Source: CAZADA01 sp964636945
Lineage (GTDB): Bacteria; Pseudomonadota; Alphaproteobacteria; Caulobacterales; Maricaulaceae
Length of the DNA stretch: 64,000 nt
Reading direction: 5' to 3'
Assembly (NCBI GenBank): GCA_964636945.1
Contig: CAZWVH010000002.1
Coordinates: forward strand, 1 to 64,000
Position 1 is the first letter of the stretch; each line of letters begins with the position of its first letter. Below, piece after piece: positions 18,128 through 26,552 of the stretch. The notes beneath the pieces are model-generated. The model worked only from the letters and a program-made list of their open reading frames with translations. It was not told the DNA's origin and did not search any database. A program made the position numbers and the translations under genes.

Positions 18128-19180
18128 ATGGTGATGGAAATCGACGAACCTACGGCGGTGCAAGGCAACTGGTGGCCTTTGACGACCCCGCCTCGTGCGG
18201 CCGTGATCGACATTGGCTCAAACGCAATGCGCCTTGCGATATATGACGTGGTCGATGGTCGAGGCCATGAGGTCTATACCGAGCGCGCCCGGCCACAGCT
18301 GGGTCGTGATTTAGACCCCGATGGCCGTCTCGACCCACAACGCGTTGAAGATGCGCTGGGTGCGCTTGCGCGGTTCAGATTCCTGGCGAACCATTGGGGC
18401 GTACGACGCATTTACGCCGTTGCCACGGCGGCAATCCGCATGGCGAGCGGCTATGATCGCGAGGCGTTTATCCGCCACGCGTCGCGTATCATCGGCGCAC
18501 CCGTGCGAGTTTTGTCAGGTCCTGAGGAAGCACGATATTCCGCTGAAGGCGTACTCAATGACTGGCCCGAGGCAGCGGGTCTGGTCGCCGACATCGGCGG
18601 GTTAAGCCTAGAGATTGCCCCGATTGGCTTTGGCATGGTGCTTGACGATGGGCGGAGCTTTGAGGTCGGCCCGCTTGCATTCATGCAGGAGCGGGAACAC
18701 TCCGGCGATGAAACGGTGCGAGAGCGCGTTGTGGACATTGTCAGGGAGGATGTGCTCGCCCCCTGGGCGGAGTTTAACCTGAAAACGCTTTACGGGGTTG
18801 GCGGCGCCTGGCGCAATATCGCCGCTTGCGACATGCGCCGCAATCGTGGGCGGCCCATGCCAATGAACGGCTATAGTATGTCCCGTCAACGGGTTGAAGA
18901 AACCCTGGCTATTTTGGAAACCGGCGACGCGAAGTCCGTGGCGTTAATGAACTCCGCTGAAGTGTCGTCACGCCGCAGGGCGACCTTGCCCACCGCAGCC
19001 CTGGTTTTGCGCAAAGCGCTGAGCCTGTTGCCAAGCGAGCGCGTGGTGATCTCCACCAGCGGCGTACGTCAGGGCGTTTTGTTGCACGCGCTACGCGCCC
19101 AACCGCTGGTCAACCGCCGGCGATTGCCCAGGCGCCGGCCGCCGCGGAGGTCCAGTGGACGCTCATTGCAAGGGAAATAA
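18128..19180 (+). CDS. ppx: Ppx/GppA family phosphatase (exopolyphosphatase)
   Basis: The 350-residue product belongs to the ASKHA fold. It has the phosphate-1 motif VIDIGSNAMRLAIYD, conserved RPQLGRDLDPDGRLD, ATAAIRMASGYD and the phosphate-2 motif VADIGGLSLEIAPIG. It is the short form lacking the long C-terminal HD-type domains of E. coli Ppx (about 510 residues). It probably hydrolyses terminal phosphates of polyphosphate or pppGpp. The last 25 residues are very basic (RRRLPRRRPPRRSSGR). It follows ppk and ends 17 bases from the convergent RNase D gene. Confidence 0.9.
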   Translation: MVMEIDEPTAVQGNWWPLTTPPRAAVIDIGSNAMRLAIYDVVDGRGHEVYTERARPQLGRDLDPDGRLDPQRVEDALGALARFRFLANHWGVRRIYAVATAAIRMASGYDREAFIRHASRIIGAPVRVLSGPEEARYSAEGVLNDWPEAAGLVADIGGLSLEIAPIGFGMVLDDGRSFEVGPLAFMQEREHSGDETVRERVVDIVREDVLAPWAEFNLKTLYGVGGAWRNIAACDMRRNRGRPMPMNGYSMSRQRVEETLAILETGDAKSVALMNSAEVSSRRRATLPTAALVLRKALSLLPSERVVISTSGVRQGVLLHALRAQPLVNRRRLPRRRPPRRSSGRSLQGK

Positions 19181-19196
19181 ACGTTGGGCGCTAGCC

Positions 19197-20348
19197 TCAC
19201 TTGCGCACCGCGCGCACGCGGGTTCCTTCCATAAACAGCGCAAGCTCGCCGCGTTTGAGCGCCAAAGCGTCCTCGCCAAAAATTTCCCGTCGCCAGCCAT
19301 GCAATGCAGGCACATTGGCGTCGTCATCGCGGGCGATCGCCTCTAAATCCGCCGACGTGGCCAACAAACGGGCCGCCACATCATGGTCCTCGGCGCGAAT
19401 GCGCAATAACACTTTCAGCAGATCAGCGATCGGCCCGACCCCGGCGGGCTTGGGCCCAGCAGCAGGGTCGACTTTAGGCGCGTTGGCTTTGGGGTCCTTC
19501 AACGCCTCAGCCACGGTTGCGGCAAGCTCCTTGCCCGCTCGCGAGCGCTCAAAGCCTTTGGGCACGGAGCGAATTGACCCCACGGCTTCAGGTGTCGCCG
19601 CGCCTTGCAGCGCCACCTCGTAGAGAACATCGTCCTTCATCACCCACGAGCGCGGCGTATTTCTCGATTGCGCCTCGCGTTCGCGCCATGCCGCTGCGGC
19701 TTTCAGCACGGCGAGATAAGGCGCTGTGCGTTTACGCAGTTTCAGCCGCCGCCAGGCCTCTTCCGGGTTCACCTCATAGTTGGCCGGATCGGTGAGCTGG
19801 GCCATGTCTTCGGCCAGCCAGTGCTCGCGACCACGCTCGGCGAGCTGATCGCGAACAATGGGATACAGATCACGCAAATGGGTCACATCAGCCAGCGCAT
19901 AGCGCATTTGCTTGTCCGACAGCGGACGCTTGGACCAGTCTGTGAAGCGCGACGATTTATCCACTGACCGTCCGAGCACAGACCGCACCAGACCGTCATA
20001 CGCGATGGAATCGCCCAGCCCCACCGCCGCGGCCGCCACTTGTGTGTCAAACAGCGGGACCGGGATCGTTCTGGAGTGGGTGTAGAAAATCTCCAAATCC
20101 TGACGTGCGGCGTGGAACACTTTCATGACGCGCTCGTCCGCCATCACCGCCCAGAGCGGGGCCAAATCCATTCCCTTGGCCAACGGATCGATCAGCACCT
20201 CCACCTCACCGGCGGCAGCTTGAATCAAGCACAGCTTGGCCCAGTAGGTGGATTCGCGCAGGAATTCGGTATCCACCGCAACAAAGTCATGCTTGGCCAG
20301 CGCGGCGCTTGCCTTGGCCAGCTCGTCCGTGGTTGTAATCAGCTCCAT
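19197..20348 (-). CDS. rnd: Ribonuclease D
   Basis: The 383-residue 3'-5' exoribonuclease acts in tRNA and structured RNA maturation. DEDDy residues are visible: FVAVDTEFLRE (Exo I), ARQDLEIFYTH (Exo II) and YALADVTHLRDLYP (Exo III). HRDC-type helical domains follow, with SWVMKDDVLYEVALQGA and a second region near the C terminus. The frame stays open to 20435, but homologues start at MELITTTDEL, so I place the start at 20348. It is divergent from the exonuclease gene at 20456. Confidence 0.93.
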   Translation of the reverse strand: MELITTTDELAKASAALAKHDFVAVDTEFLRESTYWAKLCLIQAAAGEVEVLIDPLAKGMDLAPLWAVMADERVMKVFHAARQDLEIFYTHSRTIPVPLFDTQVAAAAVGLGDSIAYDGLVRSVLGRSVDKSSRFTDWSKRPLSDKQMRYALADVTHLRDLYPIVRDQLAERGREHWLAEDMAQLTDPANYEVNPEEAWRRLKLRKRTAPYLAVLKAAAAWREREAQSRNTPRSWVMKDDVLYEVALQGAATPEAVGSIRSVPKGFERSRAGKELAATVAEALKDPKANAPKVDPAAGPKPAGVGPIADLLKVLLRIRAEDHDVAARLLATSADLEAIARDDDANVPALHGWRREIFGEDALALKRGELALFMEGTRVRAVRK

Positions 20349-20455
20349 GACAAGCCGGTTTAGGTGATTTGCCCGTCCCTGTCGCGTGCGGATTGTGGTG
20401 GCGCCTGGGCACGGCGCCGATGGCCAATGGAGCACACAAGCGCTACACCGCGTTC

Positions 20456-20992
20456 ATGGCAAACTGGTCCACCCATTTTGTGCTCGATGTTGAAGCCGAC
20501 GGGCCATGCCCTGGGCGCTACAACATGATCTCGTTCGGACTGGTTTGGCTGGTCGATGCGGGCAAATCGTTCTTGGGCGAAGTGGCGCCAGTGATCGATG
20601 ATCCGGGGCTGGAGGAGGCGCGCGCCGTGTCCGCCGTCAGCTTCGAAACCCAGCAAAGCTACGCCGATCCGCACCAGGTCATGGCCGCCGCCCGCGCCTG
20701 GATGGTCGAGCACACAAAGGGACAACGCGCGACCATCTGGTCGGATAACCCCGCCTTCGACTGGCAGTTCTGGAACTGGTATTGCCACACATTCCTGGGC
20801 GAAAACCCGGCAGGATTCAGCGCCCGGCGCATTGGCGATCTCGACGCCGGCCGGCGCGGCCAGCCGCTCACCACCAATGCGTGGAAAAAACGCCGCCAGA
20901 CGCCGCACACCCACAATCCCGTCGACGATGCGCGCGGCAATGCCGAAGCGCTGCGCTGGATTTTGGCCCAAATGGGTGTCGTTGTGGGGTGA
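20456..20992 (+). CDS. DEDDh-type 3'-5' exonuclease family protein
   Basis: The 178-residue product begins MANWSTHFVLDVEADGP. D-x-E (DVEADG) gives the first metal ligands, SDNPAFDWQFWNW the third, and HNPVDDARGNAEAL the H-x4-D end of a DEDDh active site. It is a stand-alone nuclease domain in the RNase T/DnaQ superfamily; the substrate cannot be assigned. The frame is open to 20369, but the ATG at 20456 fits the domain boundary. A hairpin with AGGGGG/CCCCCT arms (20992-21017) overlaps its stop and could be a weak terminator. Confidence 0.75.
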   Translation: MANWSTHFVLDVEADGPCPGRYNMISFGLVWLVDAGKSFLGEVAPVIDDPGLEEARAVSAVSFETQQSYADPHQVMAAARAWMVEHTKGQRATIWSDNPAFDWQFWNWYCHTFLGENPAGFSARRIGDLDAGRRGQPLTTNAWKKRRQTPHTHNPVDDARGNAEALRWILAQMGVVVG

Positions 20993-21098
20993 GGGGGCGT
21001 TGGAGTACGTTCCCCCTTGCTCCGCCCCTCCATAGCCCCCATACATCACTCATCCCGTGTTGCCGCGGCTGCTGAACCCGACAGCACGAGGATGATCG

Positions 21099-21632
21099 AT
21101 GACCGAGACTCGCTCTCGCGCTTGGCGCCGCCATCAAGCCGCCAAGCACCGGCGCGCAGCGCGCCATGCGCCAAACCCGCCTTGGGCGCACGAACAAAAG
21201 CAATGGACGCTGCTCTGGGCGCGGTGGCAAAAGCTGCATCGCGCGCGGCAAATCGGCATGCTCTGGCCGCGCCGGGAATGGGAGAAAGCCATGGCCGAGG
21301 CCGAGCCGGTGCGCGTGTTATTTGTGTGCAGCTTCAATCAATGGCGCAGCCCCACGGCTGAGCGCGTGTTCGCGCGCGTGGACGGGGTGGAGCCACGCTC
21401 GGCGGGTACGTCGTCCAAGGCCAAGCGGCGCGTGCGCCTGGATGATATCCGCTGGGCGGATGTGATTTGCGTCATGGAGGACAAGCACGCCCAGCGCCTG
21501 CGCGCCGATTTCCGCCAGGACATGGCGCACAAGGATCTGCATGTGCTCGACATTCCCGACGATTATCAGTTCATGGACGAGGAGCTGGTGGAGCTGATCC
21601 GCGAGAAAGTGACGGCGGTGTTGGCGCGATAA
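21099..21632 (+). CDS. Low-molecular-weight protein tyrosine phosphatase-like protein with basic N-terminal extension
   Basis: The 177-residue product has a catalytic C-x5-R loop (C77-SFNQW-R83, within VRVLFVCSFNQWRSPTAE) and an acid loop HVLDIPDDYQFMD. The domain of about 110 residues matches the small LMW-PTP-like family, predicted to hydrolyse phosphotyrosine or a small phosphomonoester. Residues 1-67 form an unusual Arg/Trp-rich extension (ARWQKLHRARQ, LWPRREWEKA). ATG 21099 has GAGG upstream. An internal ATG at 21290 has GGGAGAAAGCC before it and would give only the catalytic domain, so the extension is possible but not proven. Confidence 0.75.
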   Translation: MTETRSRAWRRHQAAKHRRAARHAPNPPWAHEQKQWTLLWARWQKLHRARQIGMLWPRREWEKAMAEAEPVRVLFVCSFNQWRSPTAERVFARVDGVEPRSAGTSSKAKRRVRLDDIRWADVICVMEDKHAQRLRADFRQDMAHKDLHVLDIPDDYQFMDEELVELIREKVTAVLAR

Positions 21633-21697
21633 GGCCAGCATCGCCTACTCCTTCCTAAAGCAGAAAAGAGAGCAGTCAGTCGAGCAGTATGAGACTG

Positions 21698-21722
21698 GGC
21701 CAGCGCGCGCGCCGCGCCGGCC
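21698..21722. repeat. GC-rich hairpin between convergent genes
   Basis: GGCC-A-GCGCG pairs with CGCGC-C-GGCC around a short loop at the end of the I78-inhibitor gene, 66 bases from the phosphatase gene stop. No T-run follows on either strand. It may stall transcription between the convergent genes, but this is weak. Confidence 0.3.
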
Positions 21723-22147
21723 TAGCCGCACTCAATCCGGGTGACGATGCTGTTTTCGTCCAGGAAGATGCTCAAGCGCTCTTCGCGGAACTCTTGGCTC
21801 ACCGCCGCGTCATGGGGCACCACGCGATACACCGATGGCAGGACGCGTCGATCAACGCCGATAATGTCTTGGCCAAGCAAACTATCCCAACGCGTGGCGT
21901 CACACTTGCGCGTGGGCGCATCGTCGGCGCTTTCTGCGTCTTTACGTTTGAAATCAAAGGGCTGGCGGGCGATCTCAATGCTGGTTTCGCCAAACACGTC
22001 GTCCTGAGCGGCGATCACCGTGGGCGCGTCCTCCACCTGACGCTGGGCGCGACCGCCATCATCAATGTCCCCCGACAAAGCGGCGCAGGCGGCCAATAAG
22101 CCAGCGGCGGCCGCACACGTGAGCGTTCTCACGACTGTTTCTCCCAT
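21722..22147 (-). CDS. I78-family peptidase inhibitor lipoprotein
   Basis: The 141-residue product has a lipoprotein signal with lipobox LLAAC (lipidated Cys near residue 21). The C-terminal part (CDATRWDSLLGQD, then VLPSVYRVVPHDAAVS, then FREERLSIFLDENSIVTRIECG) matches the potato-inhibitor-I78-like family of small serine-protease inhibitors, including the paired cysteines. It probably protects the envelope against host or own proteases. I chose ATG 22147; a TTG start eight codons upstream (22171) is possible. It overlaps the holC 3' end by 19 bases, so it is probably in the pepA-holC transcript. Confidence 0.8.
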   Translation of the reverse strand: MGETVVRTLTCAAAAGLLAACAALSGDIDDGGRAQRQVEDAPTVIAAQDDVFGETSIEIARQPFDFKRKDAESADDAPTRKCDATRWDSLLGQDIIGVDRRVLPSVYRVVPHDAAVSQEFREERLSIFLDENSIVTRIECG

Positions 22148-22575
22148 GAGCCAGATTTCCCCTCTCTCCAATATGAGACAGCACTACCTGACGCGCGCAA
22201 GCTTTTCCACCTCGCTCGTGCGTTTTCTAGCGCGTGCGCATCATCATTGGCGAAGAGGATAATGGTTCGCTGCACTTTTGGGTCCTCGACGGGGTCAGCG
22301 CCGTCGAGCAGAATGACCAGTTCAGCGCCATTGAGGTTCTCTGCATCGCGCGTGACCAAGACCGGCTGGCGCGAGGCATTGGGCGCATCAGCTCGACCAT
22401 GCGGCAGGAAGGACGCGTCGTCATACGTCCATAAATGGCGATCGAAATGGTCAAGTTTCGCGCCATCGCTGGTGCGCACAATGGCGCGCCAGTTCCGCGC
22501 TAACGCTTTGGACAGCAAGGCGGGCAACACATCGTCAACGCCGCGATACTCCAAATGGTAAAACCATGTTTCCAT
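22129..22575 (-). CDS. holC: DNA polymerase III chi subunit
   Basis: The 148-residue product has the HolC pattern: YHLEYRGVDDVLPALLSKALARNWRAIVR, LDHFDRHLWTYDDASFLPHG and ADAPNASRQPVLVT. Chi links the clamp loader to single-strand-binding protein during replication. Length is as expected. Position directly downstream of pepA (28-base gap) is the classic proteobacterial arrangement. Confidence 0.92.
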   Translation of the reverse strand: METWFYHLEYRGVDDVLPALLSKALARNWRAIVRTSDGAKLDHFDRHLWTYDDASFLPHGRADAPNASRQPVLVTRDAENLNGAELVILLDGADPVEDPKVQRTIILFANDDAHALENARARWKSLRASGSAVSYWREGKSGSWEKQS

Positions 22576-22603
22576 CGCCGGTCACCGCGCTGCGCCACCC
22601 AAC

Positions 22604-24091
22604 TCACGTGTCTTCATAGTTCTGCGCAACGAACTGTTCGAGCACGCGCACGCCGAATCCGGTGGCCCAAGTGGGCTCGCGCGGGTCGTCATTCTTCGCT
22701 TTCCAGGCCGTCGGAGCGATGTCGAGGTGCGCCCAGGGCGTATCATTGGTGTAGCGCTTCAGGAATTGCGCGGCTGTGATCGAACCGCCTGGCGGACCGC
22801 CAATATTCTTCATGTCCGCCACTTTGCTGTCGATCATCTTGTCATAGGCGGGCCCCATGGGCATGCGCCACAGTTTCTCGTCCGAGGCAAGACCGGCGGC
22901 CAGCAATTGATTCGCCAGTTCGTCGTCACTGGCGAACAGGCCCGCATAGTGATTGGCCAGCGAAATGATCATGGCGCCGGTGAGTGTGGCCAAATCCACC
23001 ATGAATTTGGGCTTAAACCGGTCCTGGCAGTACCAAAGCGCATCAGCCAGCACCAACCGGCCTTCCGCGTCGGTGTTGAGGATCTCAATGGTCTGACCGG
23101 ACATGGAGGTTACAATGTCGCCGGGGCGTTGAGCATTGCCGTCCGGCATGTTCTCAACCAGTCCCACAATGCCAATGGCATTGACTTTGGCCTTGCGGGT
23201 GGCCAGAGCGCACATTAGGCCCGTTACGGCCGCTGCGCCGCCCATATCGCCTTTCATATCCTCCATGCCTGGGCCGGGTTTGAGGGAAATGCCACCAGTG
23301 TCAAATGTCACGCCTTTGCCCACAAAGGCGATGGGCGCTTCGCCTTCAGCGCCGCCATTCCAACGCATGATCGCCAATTGCGATTCGCGCACTGAGCCTT
23401 GTCCCACGCCCAAGAGGGCGCCCATGCCAAGCTTGGCCATGTCGGCTTCGCCAAGCACTTCCACTTCCAGCCCGCGTTCGGTCAGCCCATTGATCCGGCG
23501 GGCAAACTCTTCTGGGTGCAGAATGTTGGGCGGCTCGGACACGAGGTCGCGCGCCAACTCAACACCCGCAAACACGCCCGCATAACGCGCCCAAACCGGC
23601 TCCACGGCTCCAACGTCGTCAGCCACAATCGTAATCGTTTCAAGCGCCGGCTTGCGGTCGTCGGACAATTTGGTGCGATACGTATCGAAACGATAGCTGG
23701 CCAACTGGGCCCCAAACGCCGCGCGCGCAACCCATTGCGCATCGGCGTCCAATCCGTCCAGACGCAACACCGCTGAGTTCAACCCACTCATCAACAGTGC
23801 TCGAACCGCTGATGCGCCAGCGCGCTCAAACGAGTTCGCAGTGGCGTCTTCTTTTGCCCCCAGGCCCAGCACCACAACCCGGGCGGCGTCGATGCCCGGT
23901 AATGCATGAAGCGTGAGGGTCTCACCGACCTTATGACCGTATCGCGATGTCTCAATGGCGCGTGAAATCGCACCGCCCGCTGCGTCGTCAAATTCCTTAA
24001 ACGGAGCAGACGATTGATCGCCCTTATAGTGGGGGATGACGATACTTTGCGCGCGCGCATCGCCGGGCGTCGACATAAAAGTGACTTGCAT
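22604..24091 (-). CDS. pepA: Leucyl aminopeptidase (M17)
   Basis: The 495-residue cytosolic dizinc aminopeptidase removes N-terminal residues from peptides. Signature NTDAEGRLVLADAL is intact, as are the metal- and active-site stretches VGKGVTFDTGGISLKPG, MKGDMGGAAAV and the C-terminal GAFLK-like AAQFLKRYTNDTPWAHLDIAPTAW. The ATG at 24091 has GGAG eight bases upstream; a GTG two codons earlier (24097) is less likely. It leads the pepA-holC-I78 unit and is divergent from lptF. Confidence 0.97.
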   Translation of the reverse strand: MQVTFMSTPGDARAQSIVIPHYKGDQSSAPFKEFDDAAGGAISRAIETSRYGHKVGETLTLHALPGIDAARVVVLGLGAKEDATANSFERAGASAVRALLMSGLNSAVLRLDGLDADAQWVARAAFGAQLASYRFDTYRTKLSDDRKPALETITIVADDVGAVEPVWARYAGVFAGVELARDLVSEPPNILHPEEFARRINGLTERGLEVEVLGEADMAKLGMGALLGVGQGSVRESQLAIMRWNGGAEGEAPIAFVGKGVTFDTGGISLKPGPGMEDMKGDMGGAAAVTGLMCALATRKAKVNAIGIVGLVENMPDGNAQRPGDIVTSMSGQTIEILNTDAEGRLVLADALWYCQDRFKPKFMVDLATLTGAMIISLANHYAGLFASDDELANQLLAAGLASDEKLWRMPMGPAYDKMIDSKVADMKNIGGPPGGSITAAQFLKRYTNDTPWAHLDIAPTAWKAKNDDPREPTWATGFGVRVLEQFVAQNYEDT

Positions 24092-24240
24092 GCTCACACT
24101 CCGGGGGAATTATGCTAAGGGCGGCTCTAGTGAAGCAAGCGCCGCGTGAAGCTGCGAGGCCTAGCGCATTGTGGCCACGAAGTGAAGATCATCACGCTTG
24201 ATGGTCAGATCGACCCACACGGCATGAGAGGACTGTGCCC

Positions 24241-25368
24241 GTGCTGCATAACTATATATTGCGCCAAGCCATCTGGCCGCTGTTGTCGGCCATTACCGCG
24301 TTGGGCGCCTTGGCCTTGCTGACAGAAAGCATCTCATCGCTCGATCTGATCATTGACCAACGCCAGACCCTCATCACGTATTTGCAGATCACCGGGCTTG
24401 CCTTGCCGCAATTGGTTGCGCTGATTGTGCCTTTGGCGGTGTTTATCGCCTCTTTGTACGCCATGAACCGGTTGCAATCGGATTCAGAATTGATTGTGTG
24501 CTCGGCCGCGGGGATGGGCCGCTGGCAGATTGCGTCTCCGGTGGTCAAGCTGGCTGTCGTGGCGATGATCTTAAATTTCGCCATCAATGCCTGGGTCCAA
24601 CCTGCGTCATTCCGTGAAATGCGCGAAAAACTCTACGAAGTGCGCGCAGATCTGGCCGCGCGCCTCATCCGACCTGGCCAATTTCGACAACCGGCGCCCG
24701 GACTCACGATTTACGCGAAGGAAAGCGAAGGACGCGGCCGGCTCATCGACCTCCTGATTGAAGACGCGAGCGATGAAAATCGACCCGTCACATATATGGC
24801 CAAGGTCGGCCAATTCACCGAAATTCGGGGGGAACCAGCCCTTGTGATGACTGACGGCTCCATCCAAGCGCTTGAAGAGAACGGCTCGCTGCAATTCTTA
24901 CGCTTTGAGAGCTACCCATTCGAACTCACGACCTTTTTAGAAGGGCCTGGCAATCTGTTTTACAAACTCAGTGACCGGTATTTGCATCAGCTGATTTACC
25001 CCTCTCCCGATTCGCCCTGGGATTGGCGAAACAGAGAGAAATTACTGGCCGAAGGGCACTACCGACTGTCCTCACCCCTGTTCAATGTGACGTTCGCTCT
25101 CATGGCCATGGCGGCAGTGCTGGGCGGGCAACACTCGCGCATGGGCTATACACGACGAATTATCGTGGCGTCCGTCGCCGCCTTGCTTGTCCGGCTTCTC
25201 GGTTTTGTCGCGCAATCAGCGGCTGCGGGAGATGTGAGTCTCAATGTCTTGCAATACCTGGTCCCGATCGCCGCGGGCGGTGTGGCGGCCATGGTGATCA
25301 TCAGTCCGGGAGGGCGACGAAAGCGATCAAAACCTAATCCTCAGCTCCAAGAGGCGCCGGCGGTATGA
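24241..25368 (+). CDS. lptF: LPS export ABC transporter permease LptF
   Basis: The roughly 375-residue inner-membrane protein has six predicted helices: two near the N terminus (IWPLLSAITALGALALLTES and LPQLVALIVPLAVFIASLYAM), one about 90-115, then a periplasmic beta-jellyroll domain, then three C-terminal helices. With LptG and LptB2 it extracts lipopolysaccharide from the inner membrane. ELIVCSAAGMGRWQIASPVV is the typical coupling-helix region. The start is GTG; 24241 has AGAGGA at a good distance, with GTG 24235 as the alternative. Its stop overlaps lptG (ATGA). Confidence 0.93.
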   Translation: MLHNYILRQAIWPLLSAITALGALALLTESISSLDLIIDQRQTLITYLQITGLALPQLVALIVPLAVFIASLYAMNRLQSDSELIVCSAAGMGRWQIASPVVKLAVVAMILNFAINAWVQPASFREMREKLYEVRADLAARLIRPGQFRQPAPGLTIYAKESEGRGRLIDLLIEDASDENRPVTYMAKVGQFTEIRGEPALVMTDGSIQALEENGSLQFLRFESYPFELTTFLEGPGNLFYKLSDRYLHQLIYPSPDSPWDWRNREKLLAEGHYRLSSPLFNVTFALMAMAAVLGGQHSRMGYTRRIIVASVAALLVRLLGFVAQSAAAGDVSLNVLQYLVPIAAGGVAAMVIISPGGRRKRSKPNPQLQEAPAV

Positions 25369-26468
25369 GTAGTTTTATTCTACAACGCTATGTGGCGCGC
25401 CAAGTGATGCTCGGCGTCGCGATCACCTTGAGCGTGATCTTGGTGATGATTTTTTTGGTCGACTTTGTGGAGTTGTCGCGTGACCTCGGCGATCGGCCCG
25501 ATGTTTCGCCAATTCGGGTGGCGGGTCTCTCGCTTCTGCGCGCGCCAGCATTGGGGGAGTCGACCCTCCCCTTTGTGTTTCTCTTCGGCGCCATGTGGGC
25601 CATGTATCGGCTCAACCGCAGATCGGAATTGGTGGTGATGCGGGCGGCCGGCATGTCTGCCTGGCGGTTTATTGCGCCCGCGGTAGTGCTCGCTTTTGTC
25701 ACCGGAATTTTGATGATTACCGCCTTGAGCCCAGCCGCGGCGGAATTAATGGCGCAGTTCGAACGCCAACGGGCCCTGATTGTCAACGGCGATCGCACGG
25801 GGATCACATTGAACGAGCAGCAGCTTTGGCTGCGTGAAGGTCGTGCTGATGGGCAAATTGTGATCCGGGCGCGAAGCTCGGACGCCGGCGCCAGCTTGCT
25901 GCGCAATGTCACCATGTTTCGTTATGAAATCGACGAGCAAGGCCTTCCTGAGTTTGTCAATCGGCTAGAAGTGGACGAAGCCGAATTGCGCGCAGGCTTC
26001 TGGCAATTGCGTGACGTGCGTGAATTCGCGCCCGACGCGCCGACCATTGTTCATGAACGGCTCGCCATCCCCACCGACATTGACCCCACATCCTTGGTGG
26101 ACACCGACAGCGCACCGCGCACACTGACCATTTGGGAATTGCCGCGGCAGATCAAATTGCTGCAGGAAAACGGATTTGAATCCATCCAATATGAGTTGCG
26201 CTGGCATCGCCTGCTGGCCTTACCCACAACTTTGGCGGCCATGGCATTGGTGGCGTCGGCGGCATGCTTGAGGCTCACACGCCGCGGCGGTGCGTTTCAA
26301 TTGGCGCTGCTCGCCGCAGTTGTCGGATTTGCCATGTATTTTGGCGATGAAATGCTCGCCGCACTCGGCGCCACAGAGCTTTTGCCGCTGCAATTGGCGG
26401 CATGGACTGCGCCTCTTTTCACATGCTTTGCGGCGCTATTCGTGATCTCCACGCTTGAAGAGGGATAA
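25365..26468 (+). CDS. lptG: LPS export ABC transporter permease LptG
   Basis: The 367-residue product has the same layout as LptF: N-terminal helices (VMLGVAITLSVILVMIFLVDFV, and STLPFVFLFGAMWAMYRL), a coupling region SELVVMRAAGMSAWRFIAPAV, a periplasmic jellyroll and three C-terminal helices (LLALPTTLAAMALVASAA, then two more). It forms the LptF-LptG heterodimer. The ATG overlaps the lptF stop by four bases. lptD follows 84 bases downstream. Confidence 0.95.
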   Translation: MSSFILQRYVARQVMLGVAITLSVILVMIFLVDFVELSRDLGDRPDVSPIRVAGLSLLRAPALGESTLPFVFLFGAMWAMYRLNRRSELVVMRAAGMSAWRFIAPAVVLAFVTGILMITALSPAAAELMAQFERQRALIVNGDRTGITLNEQQLWLREGRADGQIVIRARSSDAGASLLRNVTMFRYEIDEQGLPEFVNRLEVDEAELRAGFWQLRDVREFAPDAPTIVHERLAIPTDIDPTSLVDTDSAPRTLTIWELPRQIKLLQENGFESIQYELRWHRLLALPTTLAAMALVASAACLRLTRRGGAFQLALLAAVVGFAMYFGDEMLAALGATELLPLQLAAWTAPLFTCFAALFVISTLEEG

Positions 26469-26552
26469 CTGACCAGCGTTCGTATAGACGCGCGCCCCGG
26501 TGTCGGTTATCCAAACAAGATAAGGGGTGTCACAACAAGACGGAGCACCGCC

